This document shows, one piece after another, positions 1 through 11,520 of a DNA stretch of 64,000 nucleotides. Origin of the DNA: Phymorhynchus buccinoides (Eukaryota > Mollusca > Gastropoda > Neogastropoda > Raphitomidae); the NCBI GenBank assembly GCA_017654935.2, contig CM065690.1, forward strand, positions 16,017,703 to 16,081,702. Direction: 5' to 3'. Below the pieces are notes generated by a model that saw nothing but the letters and a program-made list of their open reading frames with translations, did no database searches and was not told the DNA's origin. A program made the translations under genes and the position numbers. Every line of letters starts with the position of its first letter. The stretch's first letter is position 1.

Positions 1-1980
1 CACTTTGCTGTGGTTTCCTAGAAATTAAACCTTCAAAACGGCGATTCTTCCTTGGCGGAGTTGCCAAAGAGAGAAGCCATTTTGGATGGGGTGGGTGGAG
101 GCCACTGAGAGTGGGTGAAGCTTTTTTGTCTTTGTGGCGCAGTAAAAAAAATTAAAAAAATTGGAGCTATTTCCTTTGCTGTGAGCGAAACTCCTTTTGG
201 GTAAACTGTATAAAAAGGCTTGTATTGTGGAAATTTTGTGCAAACGATTTGGCCTAATTCAGACGGACATTAGAAAAGAAGAGAAGGCACATGCCTTCTC
301 TTTCACTGAAATGATTTGACTCCCAGCACCTCTGCCAAGGAGGAGGTATCGCCAATTTGAAACCAGAGCAAGGTGAATGTTGCGATCTCTGTAAAGGGCG
401 TTTTTCTGGTGATCTTGACATGTTTCTTGCAAAACCTCATCTGTCAGGGTGCCCCTGTAATGCCTGCAGAAGCCTTGTGTGTTTATCCACAAATAAATAA
501 AAGAAAGAAAAAATATGCGCATGCGTTTCAGCAAAGCTCATTGTTTAAGTTATGTTACGTCTTCCTTCACCTTGACAAAGTCTTTTTCCAGACTGAATTT
601 TGTTTACTATTTTTTTTTTACTTGTTTAATTCTAATTCTAGGAGCATTGTGTTGTTGTTTTTTTCTGTTCAATCAAACAGCATAACTGGTAATGAATAGA
701 GATTTTGATTGAAAAAAAAAAAAATGTTATGAAAGGCTAGGATATAATTATGAACAGATTTTTTACTGACATTTTGTGAAAGTTTAGGTTATTCAAAGAA
801 CTTTCCTCATAATTTGGACATCAGTCGTGATAGTCATTGGGATACAGTGGTCCACTTACCAAAATGTAGATTTCAGCTTGCTGATTCATTTCTACATATA
901 TTTTCCCTGATACGTATGATAACGTGAAAACATTTGAGCTCACCACACAACCGACTTCTTTTTAAAACACAAATTATAAGTAGAGCATCTTCCAGAAAAC
1001 CCCCAACTAAGCATAATTATTTTGACATGCTTCTTGAAAATGTACACCTATCTGCACAAAATCAAACGTATAATGTCAAAAGATTACAATGGCATATGGG
1101 TAGAAAAGGTGTAAAGGAGGTAGGTTTTGTCTATGCCCATTGTCAGCGTATCGTAACCAATATTCCCGAGTGTTGCTTAAACTTTCAAGGGATGTTTTGT
1201 TGTTATTGTCTTGAGCAGTTATTGAACATTCATGAACAGTTGTGATCATGGACACTATTGTGATGCCGTCACATGCTTTAAAGTAGATGTGGTGACAGTT
1301 TTCTTTAGATTTTGTGTATTGCAATTAAGTTTATGATGGTGAGATTATTTTGTACAATGTGGTGTACTATGATGCTGTATTATTTTGTGCAGGCTGGAAA
1401 AAAGGAAACGGTAAGTATGGGGGATAGGATGGATGGGTGGGGTGGGAAGGAGGGGGGTAGCCTTTTTTTATTTTGGCGGGGTGGAGTAGAGGGGCTGTTA
1501 GGGGAGGGGTTGTGGAGGTCGCGCGATTGGTAAGGTAGGGGTGCGAGAGTAGGGGGGGTCCCCAACCCCGTGCTGGGGGGCTGTGCGCAGCTTAACGGGA
1601 TACCCTCCACCCCCCTGCCCCCTTTCACTCCCTGCCCCTCACCTAGGGTAGCTAGCTGCTAGGTAGGTAGGCAGAGGGTTATTTTTTTTGCTTTGTTTTG
1701 GGATTGTTTGTTTTTTGTTTCGTTAGGTTTTAAGGGGGGTAGGCTAAGGTCCGTTGGGGTTTTGAGTTGCGCGCAGCTCAGTACGATGAAAGGACACTAC
1801 CCCCCTCTTGTAGGCAGACAGGGTAGTAGTAGACAGGTTGGTAGGTAGGAAGACAGGTTGGTAGGTAGGCAGGTTGGTAGGTAGGTAGGCTAGTAACATG
1901 CCCTTGAAAAGTTTTATCAAAGTTCGACGCAAATGAAGTTGGAACCAATAGGCCTTATAAACTAAGAGCTGCACAGTAAC
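1..1980. other. 3' flank of ACCS copy A, no gene recognised
   Basis: AT-rich sequence with T and A runs, a G-rich stretch at about 1430-1630 and a short GGTAGGTA/GGTTGGTA repeat at 1836-1891. Open frames such as 373-699 (+) and 934-1245 (+) show no motif I recognise and are conserved in copy B only because the whole region is duplicated. It could include a 3' UTR of a neighbouring gene; nothing in the sequence proves it. Copy B equivalent: 41591-43590. Confidence 0.5.
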
Positions 1981-1994
1981 CGATTTTTAACAGC

Positions 1995-2456
1995 ACCATA
2001 TTTTTCGGATCATAAGGCGAATAGGGCAATTTTCCAGAAAAATCTGAAAAAAAATTAAAAAGGCCTACTGAGCACCATTATTGCTGTCATAAATGAGTTT
2101 TTGCGACTTCCGGTTGTTGTGTTTGGACTTTTCTTCGCGAAAACTGGTAGAATTATGGCATTTTAAGCTCTACAACAATGCTTTTTACATTCAATGAAGG
2201 GTTATGGAATCTTTTGGACGGCATCTCAGATGATAATACTAAATAGCGATTTTGAAGCATTTTAACGCGACTATTCTTCGAATCGGCGACTCGTTACCAC
2301 TTTCAATGTTTAGACTCGCAGTAGAGTACCGAGTACGGCAATCGTTGCCTCTCTCTTCTCACGATTTTGTTCACTAATAGGGCGCCCTTATTTATTAGGC
2401 ACATAGGGCGAAATTGGAGAAAAAAGCATCGCCTTATAGTCCGAAAAAAATATGGT
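1995..2456. mobile_element. Non-autonomous DNA transposon, ACCATATTTTTCGG termini (copy A)
   Basis: Inverted termini: left ACCATATTTTTCGGATCATA, right (complement) ACCATATTTTTTTCGGACTA, both leading into AAGGCGA. There is no coding capacity. It belongs to the same broad family as the elements at 6562-6724 and 9984-10857, which share the CGGACTATAAGGCGCACC-type terminus. Copy B equivalent: 43605-44063. I do not assign a superfamily. Confidence 0.75.
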
Positions 2457-2639
2457 AATGGAAAGTCGTCGTACAGTTGTTTTTTTCTGAACAATTAGGA
2501 GGCATTAGCACTGGCTCTGTGTACTGCTGCCAAGGGATTAGTTGACTTTTCCCCAAACCAGCTGCCTGCCTTAAACTAAAGTCCTCTTGGCCAACAGTGC
2601 AGCTAAGAGTGTTGCGTAACAAAAAAACAAGTAGGCAAG

Positions 2640-2890
2640 TCCAAGCAGATTGAGGCAGGAGATTGCAATTAGACTTTGAGCAAATAGGGAAACTGAGCAA
2701 ATAGGGAAAGTTTTGAGGCTGGAGATGGCAAATAGTGAGTTGAGGTAGATTGCAAACTTTTGAGGCAGATTACAAATGGGGGAAACTTTGAGGCAGGATA
2801 GCAAATAGTTGAGGCAGGAGATTGCAAACTTTCAGGCAGGATTGCAAATAGTGAATTGAGGCAGGAGATTGCAAATAGTGAACTAGGGTA
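2640..2890. repeat. Degenerate tandem repeat, TTGAGGCAGGAGATTGCAAA type
   Basis: About ten irregular copies of a 20-35 bp motif combining GAGGCAGGAGATTGCAAA and GCAAATAGTGA, directly before a tRNA-like SINE head. Copy B: 44245-44495. Confidence 0.7.
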
Positions 2891-2911
2891 TAAAATAAAT
2901 AAAAATTGCCT

Positions 2912-2994
2912 TTAGCTGGGATTGAACCCATGTACATCAGAATAGGGAAAATCAGTTTTGTAGTCACGCTCTATCCACTACACCATCCAGCCCC
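2912..2994 (-). mobile_element. tRNA-like SINE head (copy A)
   Basis: On the minus strand the sequence contains an A box (TGGTGTAGTGG) and, about 55 bp on, a B box (GGTTCAATCCC), spaced as in a tRNA gene with an enlarged middle. The arms do not fold into a full tRNA, so this is a tRNA-derived SINE promoter, not a tRNA gene. Copy B: about 44519-44601. Confidence 0.65.
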
Positions 2995-3250
2995 CATACC
3001 CTTTGATGTGAAGACCAATATATATCATTTAAAAATTAAAAAATCCAAACTACCCTTCTTGAATGCTTTAAAAGGAGGGGGGGGGGGGGGGGGGGAGACT
3101 TGCAACAAAATCTTGATTCATGAATATGACGATAGGCTGAAGGGGTCTCATTTAATGCAATGTGTATTGTTAAGATTTTATAGTCAGGCTCCGCAGAAAC
3201 GTAGCACAGTGTAGGTTTCTTGCAATGAGCAGCTTAGAATGCACATTTCC

Positions 3251-3395
3251 CCCCCCCAGGTGGCAATCAAACTAGCATGGGCTTAGCACGTGATATTCTT
3301 AGTTAGGGAGGGCCTCCCCATCTCTCTCACTATCCCCATTTAAGAATATCACGCGCTAAGCTCCTACTGGTTTGAATGCCGACTGGTGGCGAAAT
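3251..3395. repeat. Inverted repeat of about 40-bp arms (MITE-like)
   Basis: Left arm around 3260-3301 (tggcaatcaaactagcatgg, then TTAGCACGTGATATTCTTA) and right arm around 3342-3392 (TAAGAATATCACGCGCTAAG and onward) are near-perfect complements around a ~40-bp CT-rich loop. Copy B: about 44862-45003. Confidence 0.7.
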
Positions 3396-3520
3396 GAGTC
3401 CTAGACCAGGTATGGTAAACCAAGAGTGCGTCTTAAACAGTTAAGACGGGTAGTAAGAAACATGTAAATTAGAAGAAACGACCAATCATTTTGGCAGTTT
3501 AGTTTATATACAGTGGAACC

Positions 3521-3674
3521 TCCCTTATAATACCTCCCATTATGATTCCCTCCCACATATGACCTACTTCTCAGAGACATTGCCCTTCTTTGTAGGTATT
3601 AAAATTACCTCCCTTCTTAGGACCCCTCCCTATAAGACCTCATTTTGAAGGTCTTTATAAGGGAGGTTCCACTG
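3521..3674. mobile_element. Pogo/Tigger-like MITE, TA target (copy A)
   Basis: Termini CAGTGGAACCTCCCTTATAA and its complement, flanked by TA on both sides; internal sequence AT-rich and partly palindromic, no ORF. The CAGTGGAACC terminus and TA target are typical of pogo/Tigger-derived MITEs (family inference). Copy B: 45122-45283. Confidence 0.8.
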
Positions 3675-4275
3675 TAATACTACCCGTGTTGAATGCTTAA
3701 GACGAACTCCTGATTACTGAACTAGATGTTAGCTTTGTACAATCTGACCAGATCTCACGACGCTGTTTTTTACTGATAGTAAACGGTCTTGGCATTGAAT
3801 TTTGCAATCTTGTGTATTGTTTTTTTAAATTTTGCATACATGTCTTGTTTTTTTTACTGTTCAAGGTCCGTTGATATTAGATGTTATCAATTTGTGTTTT
3901 TGTTTGAAGAGTAGCCATTCATTGATTTGTTTTTGTGTTGGGAGTGCTTAAAAAAAAATTGAACGCAAATTTGTTTCGTTTCTCTGTTCAATTCCTCGTT
4001 CTTTTAGTGCGCGCGGGTGTGTGCGTGCTTGTTTAAGTGCTGTGAACATTTGTGTGATCGTTTTGCAATCGTGGAAAAGTTGTATAATTTTTTTAGACAC
4101 ACCAAAAGTACATTAAAAGTAATTATTTTTCAAGTTCAAGTTGGGATTTGAATTTCCAGTTTAATGCTCCCAAATCTTTGGGGGGACTTTTTGTTTGTTT
4201 GCGTTTCGTTTGCAGTATTGCTTTAATTAATATTGTTGTCTTATTAGTAAAGTTGTACAATGGTTTGAACAGCTT

Positions 4276-4450
4276 GTGTGTGCGTGTGTTCTGTGTGTGT
4301 GTGTGTGTGTGTACACGTGCGTCTGCACATGTGTGTGTATGCATGCGCGTGTATTGCGGTCTGCATCTCTCTCTCTTGGTCTATATATAATGCCTGCAGA
4401 ACATCAGGACTCTTAAAACACTTATACACGTGCGCACGCACACACACCTT
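4276..4450. repeat. GT/CA microsatellite tract
   Basis: Interrupted (GT)n at 4276-4340 and CA-rich sequence at 4428-4447. ORFs over this tract (cysteine/valine- or histidine/threonine-rich) are spurious. Copy B: 45885-46060. Confidence 0.9.
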
Positions 4451-4874
4451 CCAGTCGTGATATAAACAAATTTGTGCAAGCTTTCTAGGGTAGCAGCTCT
4501 CTCATCAGCGTACAAGTCGATCGTTTCCAACCATGACTGCCAGATATTTGGTATTTGGTATATTCTAGTCAGAGTCTCTGTAAAATTCGGGCTGCTTTCC
4601 CCCGGACTGCGCGTCGCTGCAAGTACAGCACCTAACCAAATGGTTTTTTAAATAGCGGAGGGATGCTAGTCCGGGAGGCTGGGCTAGAATTTGTTTATAG
4701 TGGAGATGCCTTGCCCAATTGTACCCTTGCCTTGCCCCCCCACTCTCTCTGCCAAAGAGATTTAAGACTGCTGGCAGGGGGGGGGGGGGGGAGGCCAAGG
4801 CCCCCTCGTTTGAGAGTCATAGTCTTCCACAAGAGACTGAAACTGTAAGATGATTTTCCATTACTGTAGAAAGT

Positions 4875-5500
4875 CATCCAATGTACAGCTCTCGTGCCAA
4901 CCGTTGATCAAAGCCAATTGAGCAGAGGACCCCGTCACTCTTCAGTGGATCCCATCTCACTGCGACTTAGACGGGAATGAAAGGGCAGACAAACTTTCCA
5001 AAAGCAGGAAGCAGACTGGGACAGTCAGACCACCGCATCTCCTATCCTGAGGCCAAAACTCATTAAGAGCAGGTTCCGCCGGGAATGGAAACAACAAAGG
5101 AACCCTCCTGAGAATGACTGCCTCCCAAACCTGGAGAGATGGCAGCAAGCCATCGTCTTTCGCTTACGACCAGGCGACTGCTAGCTGCACTCTCATCTGT
5201 ACCGCCTCAAGATATCCCACACAAACGAATGCCCATGTGGGACGGGTATCCAAGACCCCGAACACATTCTACAGTACTGTCCGAACTATGCCGGCCCCAG
5301 ATCGACTGTATGGCCAGTTTCGACAGACATGCAGACGAAGCTGTGGGGAACACAAAACGACCTTCAACAAACCGCCCATTTCATCAAAACCATCAAAATT
5401 CGGGTTTGATCAACCGGCCATCAGCATTTTTGGAACGCAGAAGAAGAAGAAGAACAGAGGACCAAAGCTACATGGAGGTCATAGACGCGACCGACTAGCA
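4875..5500 (+). pseudogene. LINE ORF2 remnant: RNase H and C-terminal region (copy A)
   Basis: Reading near 4936-5010 gives VTLQWIPSHCDLDGNERADK, the typical end of the RNase H domain of Jockey/I-type non-LTR retrotransposons. Further on (about 5130-5410, other frame) the sequence reads QQAIVFRLRPGDC, a stop, LHSHLYRLKISHTNECPCGT and PEHILQYCPNY, the C-terminal cysteine/histidine region of such ORF2 proteins. Frameshifts and the stop show that it is dead. It ends in a GAA-rich tail near 5440. Copy B: about 46515-47150. Confidence 0.85.
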
Positions 5501-5629
5501 CACTCACATGCATGCATACACATGCACACACACATGCGCACGTACTTGAAGTTGCAGACACATTAATAATAAACATTATGCTTTTAAAAATGACATGTGA
5601 CCTTCCACCTGTGTTTGACCAATTGACAT

Positions 5630-5912
5630 AAGCTAGAACTTCAAGGCTACATCAAAATGTTATGTTCTGCATAGTTATATGCGGGGATCGTCTTTAGCCA
5701 TGGCAAGCTCCTAGCATAACATCATCAGTCCGAAGTCTCATCAGTCCGAAATCGGAGTGTGGCTGCCCACATGGCGGGGTAATCAAAAACGGTCATACAT
5801 GTAACGCTCTCATCCCTAGCTGGTGCATTTGTACCATAGTGTTCAAGTGCTTCGGCTGTTGGGATGATCCCTGGAGTCTTTAAGCCAGGTTATGAACAAC
5901 AACATATGTGAC
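5630..5912 (-). mobile_element. Dispersed ~300-bp SINE-like element (copy A)
   Basis: Reverse-orientation copy of the element that inserted at 12678-12987 with a target-site duplication; shared blocks include GGCTTAAAGACTCCAGGGAT, the region around AGCACTTGAACACTATGG and GATTACCCCGC. No coding capacity. Copy B: about 47270-47555. Confidence 0.7.
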
Positions 5913-6561
5913 CTTAAAGTTTACTCGGCTACAAACATGCATGCACTCATAACACCACACCCACACAGAGTTGAACACTAACACAGAGCGACACACACAT
6001 ACAGTTTGCGCGTGTGTGCGTTTTTTGAGTGTGTGTGTATGCGTGCATGCTTGTGTGTGTGTGTGTGTGTGTACTGTTCAATTTTTCACTTTTTTTTTAA
6101 TTACTAAATAAAACAAGGTTATTTTCACAGCAATTGTACATGTATTCAATTTGAAAAAACCCCATGACTTTCAGAAAAATTAAGAAAATCGCTGAACGAA
6201 ACACCGCGACTTTCATGCTACTGAAAACGCCTGTGAAACTACTGAAAAAAAATGGGGTTCTACTACTGAGAGGTCCGAGGGGACGTAGGCAGGTCTGCTG
6301 CAGTAAGAAACAATGTTACATGTATGACCATTTTTAAGCAACAAATAAATAAACTGCTGATGCACATGCAAACATTGTATTTTACACAATAAACTCACAG
6401 AGTTGCTCCTTTATGGAATCAACTACCAACTAACATTAAGAGAGCACCTAATACTAACAGCTTTAAAAACCAGCTCGACCAATTAAAAATTATAATGACA
6501 TAATGTACGAATACGATGATTAATTCATCGCAAAAACCTGAGTGTACGATATACCTTGAGT

Positions 6562-6724
6562 ACCGTATTTTACGGACCATAAGGCGCACCTGATTATAAG
6601 GCGCACCCCCCAAATTTCACACAAAATTCAGATTTTGTTTCTCTATTTTCTTACTATATTATCAGTCACATTATAAGGTGCAGGGGTCTTAGTCTGGGGA
6701 AAAAGTATCACCGTAAAATACGGT
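6562..6724. mobile_element. MITE with ACCGTATTTTACGG termini (copy A)
   Basis: 163-bp element with perfect 14-bp terminal inverted repeats (ACCGTATTTTACGG) and an internal AAGGCGCACC repeated motif. Copy B: 48211-48373. Confidence 0.8.
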
Positions 6725-6899
6725 ATGTAAAAATCAAATCAAAAACACAAAGATGGGACTTTGAAAGCCTAATGGCTATATTATTTTCGTTCCTATTCCT
6801 AATCCTAAGATAAGGTGCTACATTTTCCCCATGTGCCTTATAATATGACTACTAACGTAGTAAGAAAATAGAGCAACAAAAATGTTATGTTAACAGGCA

Positions 6900-7250
6900 T
6901 GGGAATTGTCAGTCTTTGGGCTGATTTCAGCTTTTTTGATGGTCCTCTTCAGTCTTTTTTTTGCAAGTTTCAGCTTTTTTGATGGTCCAAGAGGACATTT
7001 ATGAGATAAAAAAAAAAAAAAAGAAGCCCAATGAGTAAAACTTAAGTTATTGGTTATAAATGAATGCAAAATGAACTAAATATATCAGTCTTATCTCTAA
7101 TACTGTTTTTAAGGCTTAGATAACAGAAGAAGCTTCATTTTCTGGGGGCTGTATCCCAACACACACGGTTTTCAGTTTTTTTTTTATTCCTTGTTCCTAT
7201 GCCTGCTTCCAGACCCCAATTTTCAGTCTTTTTTGTCTTCTCTAATTCCC
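6900..7250. repeat. Short tandem/dispersed TTTCAGCTTTTTTGATGGTCC motifs
   Basis: A motif of about 20 bp (TTCAGCTTTTTTGATGGTCC) occurs twice (6925-6990), with related TTTTCAGTCTTTTTTG copies at about 7170-7240 and GGCATGGGAAT/ATTCCCATGCCTG in inverted orientation at the two ends (6897 and 7243), so the block may be a small inverted-terminus element. A G-run of about 20 follows at 7267. Confidence 0.5.
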
Positions 7251-8014
7251 ATGCCTGGTTAAATTTGGGGGGGGGGGGGGGGGGGTGATGAAATCAGGTG
7301 TGCGCCTTATAGTCGGTATGTACATTATTGTGACATCAAAACATCCAAGGGTTTACACAAGCAGATTAGAGTTTGAAATCATGGTTCACCTGCTATTGAC
7401 AGTTGGTTTTTTGGTCACCGGATGACTACATTTTTTAAAAAGTATAAATTATTCCTTCCCCCAAAAAAAATTGCATTAAAAGTGTTGGAGAAATGTATTA
7501 AAATGTGTTACCATTTTATCAGGTTAAATCTGTTCAAATGCAGACAAATCAGATTTATTTCAGAAAGACAACTTTCCAGAAAGGCACCTCAGGCTAGCAC
7601 TACCTAGCTCCTGCAAAAACATTAGGTATTCAATGCAAAAATTCTTTCCCGGCAGAGAGTTGGTTTGATTTGGCTAGTTTTGCATTTGGTAGAAAAAGTG
7701 CATGTATATAAACGATGATAAAGTTCCGATAGCGGATTTCCAACATTATATCATAATTGTACGCTCACTAACATGCACACACGCACACTCTGACATGCAC
7801 ATAGACAAATTTACCGTGACACACACACACACATGTACACACACATGTGCTTCACACACACACAAACAACACACACATTTGCATACAATTATTGCAAACT
7901 CTTCATAAAAAAAAGAATCATTAAAACAAAAAGGTGATAAAATCAGACCACACACAAACAAAAGCTTATATCCTAATGACTTCCCTGTGGGGATACCGGG
8001 GGGTCTTTCGTACA

Positions 8015-8292
8015 AATAGTTCCCCCACCTTCTGGAAGTTCTGTGCTTGTAACTTCCTCTAATCTTTCACTCTCTTTGACTCTGCCTTTTCCCTTTGCTT
8101 TCTGTCATCTATCTTTCTGCCTCATTCTCATGCCTTTAAAAAAAAAAATCTTCCCAATTTTCTCTGAGCTCCTCTGAAATTGGAATGTGTTGGCTGTACG
8201 CAGCGGGGAGACCAGTGAAAACTGAAAACCATAAGTACCTTATCCATTATGGCCATGTGGCCTGGGAACGCAGAAGAATAAGAATAATCCTA
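8015..8292 (+). mobile_element. Retroposon 3' end with GAA-rich tail (copy A)
   Basis: Shares blocks CTTCTGGAAGTTCTGTGCTT, GAAATCGGAATGTGTTGGCT-like and GGCCTGGGAACGCAGAAGAA with 12280-12398 and 34440-34735, and in reverse with 13690-13900. Ending in AGAAGAATAAGAAT suggests a non-LTR retroposon tail. Copy B: 49632-49915. Confidence 0.65.
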
Positions 8293-8377
8293 GTGATATG
8301 ATCCAAATTACATTGTACAGAAAAAGAAAAAAAACACTTTAAAAGTATGGACCACATGTCAGTACCCAAACCCTTTA

Positions 8378-8650
8378 AATCATTTCATAAAAAATCCTTG
8401 CGTACCTTTTCAACAAATGTTTTCACAGTTTAGACAAACCATAAATCATTTCATACAAAATCCTTGCGTACCTTTTCAACAAATGTTTTCACAGTTTAGA
8501 CAGACAAACCATAAATCATTTCAGACAAAATCCTTGCGTACCTTTTCAACAAATGTTTTCACAGTTTAGACAGACAAACCATAAATCATTTCATACAAAA
8601 TCCTTGCGTACCTTTTCAACAAATGCTTTCACAGTTTAGACAGACCAACC
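8378..8650. repeat. Tandem repeat, about 60-66-bp unit, 4 copies (copy A)
   Basis: Four copies of a unit containing AAATCATTTCATACAAAATC, CTTGCGTACCTTTTCAACAA and TTTTCACAGTTTAGACAGAC. Copy B: 49998-50270 with the same copy number. Confidence 0.95.
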
Positions 8651-8677
8651 ATATGGATAAAAACAACCCCTTAAAAA

Positions 8678-9157
8678 CCCTTTCACCGCCAGCCATATTT
8701 CAGCCAAAATGTTCCATTAAATTTACCTGGGTAGAGAACAAAAACCATCTGCAGTATTGGGGATTCTTCTGTGACATATAAAATAAGGTCTATCCTTACT
8801 TCCCAAAACTAAGACAATAGGGTCTTTGGATTATAGACCCCAATTTGATGCCTTTTAAGCCGGCGACAGACTATGCGACTGCCTCATATGACTCGATCAT
8901 GTCGTGACGTAGATCAAATTTTGTTTCCCGCACAGAAGAGGTCACAAGCCATCTGACTCGATCAGTGAAATTTAGAACCCGCCCTATTCGGCCCTGTCAC
9001 CTGACTGGTCCCGACTGAGTCAGACTGATCGAGAAGGATGGTATGCAAATGAGACCTGATCGAGTCACATGAAGCAGTCACATAGTCTGTCACCGGCTTT
9101 AGTGTCATAGGTGTTAAATCACTGTGGTGCTAAAATGCGACTTTGGCGGTGGAAGGG
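8678..9157. mobile_element. PiggyBac-like MITE carrying a nested element (copy A)
   Basis: Termini CCCTTTCACCGCC and GGCGGTGGAAGGG match those of the intact 239-bp element at 11242-11480 in the opposite orientation. The body is split by the insertion at 8858-9098. Copy B: 50300-50781. Confidence 0.85.
8858..9098. mobile_element. Nested PIF/Harbinger-like MITE, TTA target site (copy A)
   Basis: 241-bp element with termini AGCCGGCGACAGACTATGCG and CATAGTCTGTCACCGGCT. Comparison with the unfilled sister element (11242-11480) gives the empty site CCTTTTAGTG and shows a TTA target-site duplication (8855-8857 and 9099-9101), as in PIF/Harbinger elements (family inference). Copy B: 50482-50722, identical length. 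Confidence 0.85.
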
Positions 9158-9983
9158 TTTTAAATTAAGATGAAGCGCAAACTCTTCCTAAAATAAGCAG
9201 TCACACCAGAAAAAAGGTGATAAAAACAGACACAAAATAAAATCTTGTATCCTAGTGACAACAGCCCAGTAAGACACTACCTGTAGAAAAAAATATTTAA
9301 AACATTCAAAAAGCATGGGGCCACAGAGAGATTATACCCCCAAAACCCTTTATATGAATTTCATCAAATATCCTTTAAAATGTATTTCAGTAAAATCGTT
9401 CACAGCATAGGACAGACAAACCAAAATTGAGGAAAAACATAACCCCTTAAGATGAAGAGCAAACCCTTCCTTGTAAAAATTAGCAGTTACACCAAGAAAA
9501 ATGACTGACACACACACACTGTATCCTTGCGACACTGTCCAGAATTCACCGACATACCTAAACAAAACAAAATTGAATATCTAAAAGTATGGACCATACA
9601 TGGGTTCCCCAAATCTTTATACAATTTCATCAAAATCCTTTCATCCATTTTGGAGTAAAGTTGTTCTCAGTACAGACTTCACAAACTCAAAGGACACGCA
9701 TAATAATCTTTAAAGCTGAGGTACGTGACTTTAAAAATAAAATAACGATGAAGACATTTTTGATCAATATGTTAGTGTACTAATTAAAATGTGGTTTCAG
9801 CACAGACTTTTAATCCCCCCCCCCCCCCCCCCTCTTCCCCTCATCCCCATTCCTTAGGATAGGAATACATCATATCACATGATCTGGTGTTAGAATCTGT
9901 GCATTACCGTAACATGGAACATCGTATAGTCATACTTTCACAGCCGTCATGTTTCTGTATTAGTTGTGTGTATTTGAACAGAG

Positions 9984-10857
9984 TACCGTAATATGCGGAC
10001 TATAAGCCGCTACTTTCCCCCATGTCACGATAAATAAGTAGTCGTATGAAATATTTACCTCTGCGCATGCGCATTAGAACAGTTACTTATCTCACGTGAT
10101 TACTACTAACCCTAACCCTAACCACGGAAAGAACCAAGAAATAGAGCAGGAGGGTGTAAATCTACATATTTGCAGAGAAATCGATGTACAAAGCCATGCA
10201 CTTAGTTTCGTAATGATTCACAATGGCGGACAAACAAACAATTCTGATTGGCTACGCGGCTAGGACTACTTATCTCATAGAGGTAGCATATTCTCTTCAC
10301 ACCCCTCAACTTTGGCCCATGCGGCTTATGTACTGATGCGGCTTGTCTGTGGCTTTTCCCCTTCTACATTTATTAGTACCATTAAATCGGCTTCCAGCCA
10401 CATTCTCCAGCCTATTTTGATCTTCATTGTAGCTCTCAAACTTGGTTTTAACTCTCAATAGCTTCAAATCCCATGTTTAAAATGCTTCAGATTATTATAT
10501 ACTCTTGATGAATTGCAATTACAGTGGAACCTCCCTTATAAGACCTTCAAAAATCATCCAAAATTAGGTCTTATAAGGGAGGGGTCTTATAAGGGAGGTA
10601 ATTTTAATACTTACAAAGAAGGGCAATGTCTCAGAGAAGTAGGTCTTATGTGGGAGGGAGTCTTATAATGGGAGGTCTTATAAGGGAGGTTCCACTGTAT
10701 TTCAATAGGTTTTTTTCTTAAACTTTGTGAGCTATTTTGTGTGTAATTTTGTGTGCGACTTATAAACTGCTGCGGCTTATATAAATACCTGATATTCTGT
10801 AAATTCGAGGGATGCGGCTAACATACAGGTGCGCCTTATAGTCCAAATTTGACGGTA
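9984..10857. mobile_element. DNA transposon remnant, TACCGTAATATGCGG terminus, with nested MITE (copy A)
   Basis: Left terminus TACCGTAATATGCGGACTAT, right terminus (complement) TACCGTCAAATTTGGACTAT followed by AAGGCGCACC. It is about 700 bp without the nested pogo-like MITE at 10522-10697. It includes a short TAACCC x 3 stretch at about 10105-10124. Copy B: 51581-52462. Confidence 0.7.
10522..10697. mobile_element. Pogo/Tigger-like MITE (copy A)
   Basis: CAGTGGAACCTCCCTTATAA termini in inverted orientation, TA on both sides, nested in the 9984-10857 element. Copy B: 52119-52294. Confidence 0.85.
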
Positions 10858-11072
10858 TTTAGGCAGCATCGCATCACATTGGTGTAGTATAAAAAAATCC
10901 TTTCAAATGAGGCACAATAATAATGGAACATGAGTCGCTAGTTAGTTTCCGTATCAACTGCGTGCAATGAACAAAGAATATCGCGCGAAATATCCCTGCA
11001 GAACTGGTCTCCCTTTTCCCCTGTGATCCTGGCATCTGCTGGAGTCTTGGCTCTCTGACTCTCACTGGTCAC

Positions 11073-11140
11073 TCAGTCCATTTTTTCGTTGACCTGCCCA
11101 CCGGAGATAGATTTCAGCACAGCTTCTATGCGCCGGAGAC
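11073..11140 (-). CDS. ACCS: ACCS-like gene, copy A, last coding exon with stop
   Basis: This 68-bp exon starts after acceptor ttttgtgcag with two bases completing glycine, then LRRIEAVLKSISGGQVNEKM followed by D and TGA (stop at 11073-11075). The LxRIxxVL helix is the expected C-terminal helix of the aminotransferase. Length and phase fit the preceding exon exactly. I could not identify the polyadenylation site; sequence below 11073 is quickly occupied by transposon-derived DNA. Copy B (52678-52745) is identical. Confidence 0.93.
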
Positions 11141-11241
11141 CTGCACAAAAAAAAAAGACAAAGAAAAAGACGGGCAATCCATGTTAGAAAAAACTTCAAA
11201 ACTGAAAGGGGTTCCCGTAAAATGAAACTCTCAAATTTTAA

Positions 11242-11480
11242 CCCTTTCACCGCCAAAGTCGCATTTTAGCACCACAGTGATTTAACACGTATGTCACTAA
11301 AAGGCATCAAATTGGGGTCTAGTATCCAAAGACCCTAATATCTTAGTTTTGGGAAGGAAGGTTAGGCCTTATTTTATATCTGTCACAGAAGAATCCAGAA
11401 TACTGCAGATGAATTTTGTTCTCTATCTAGGTCAAATTAATGGACATTTTTTTGCTGAAATATGGCTGGCGGTGAAAGGG
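11242..11480. mobile_element. PiggyBac-like MITE with TTAA duplication (copy A)
   Basis: 239 bp, termini CCCTTTCACCGCC/GGCGGTGAAAGGG, flanked by TTAA at 11238-11241 and 11481-11484. TTAA targets with CCC-starting termini are typical of piggyBac. No ORF. It lies just past the acceptor side of the last coding intron. Copy B: 52859-53086. Confidence 0.88.
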
Positions 11481-11520
11481 TTAAGAGGGGTCGGAGTCAC
11501 TATATATTTTAGGGTGTCAC

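Noticed and set aside
373..699. Possible small secreted protein (hydrophobic N-terminus after MNVAISVKGVFLVILTC)
   Set aside because: No recognisable mature domain, AT-rich downstream, and its conservation in copy B reflects the duplication; AATAAATAAA inside suggests non-coding sequence.
2912..2994. Functional tRNA gene on the minus strand
   Set aside because: A and B boxes are present but the acceptor and anticodon stems do not pair; a SINE head fits better.
10105..10124. Telomere-type TAACCC repeat
   Set aside because: Only three units inside a transposon remnant; too short to mean a telomere or fusion point.
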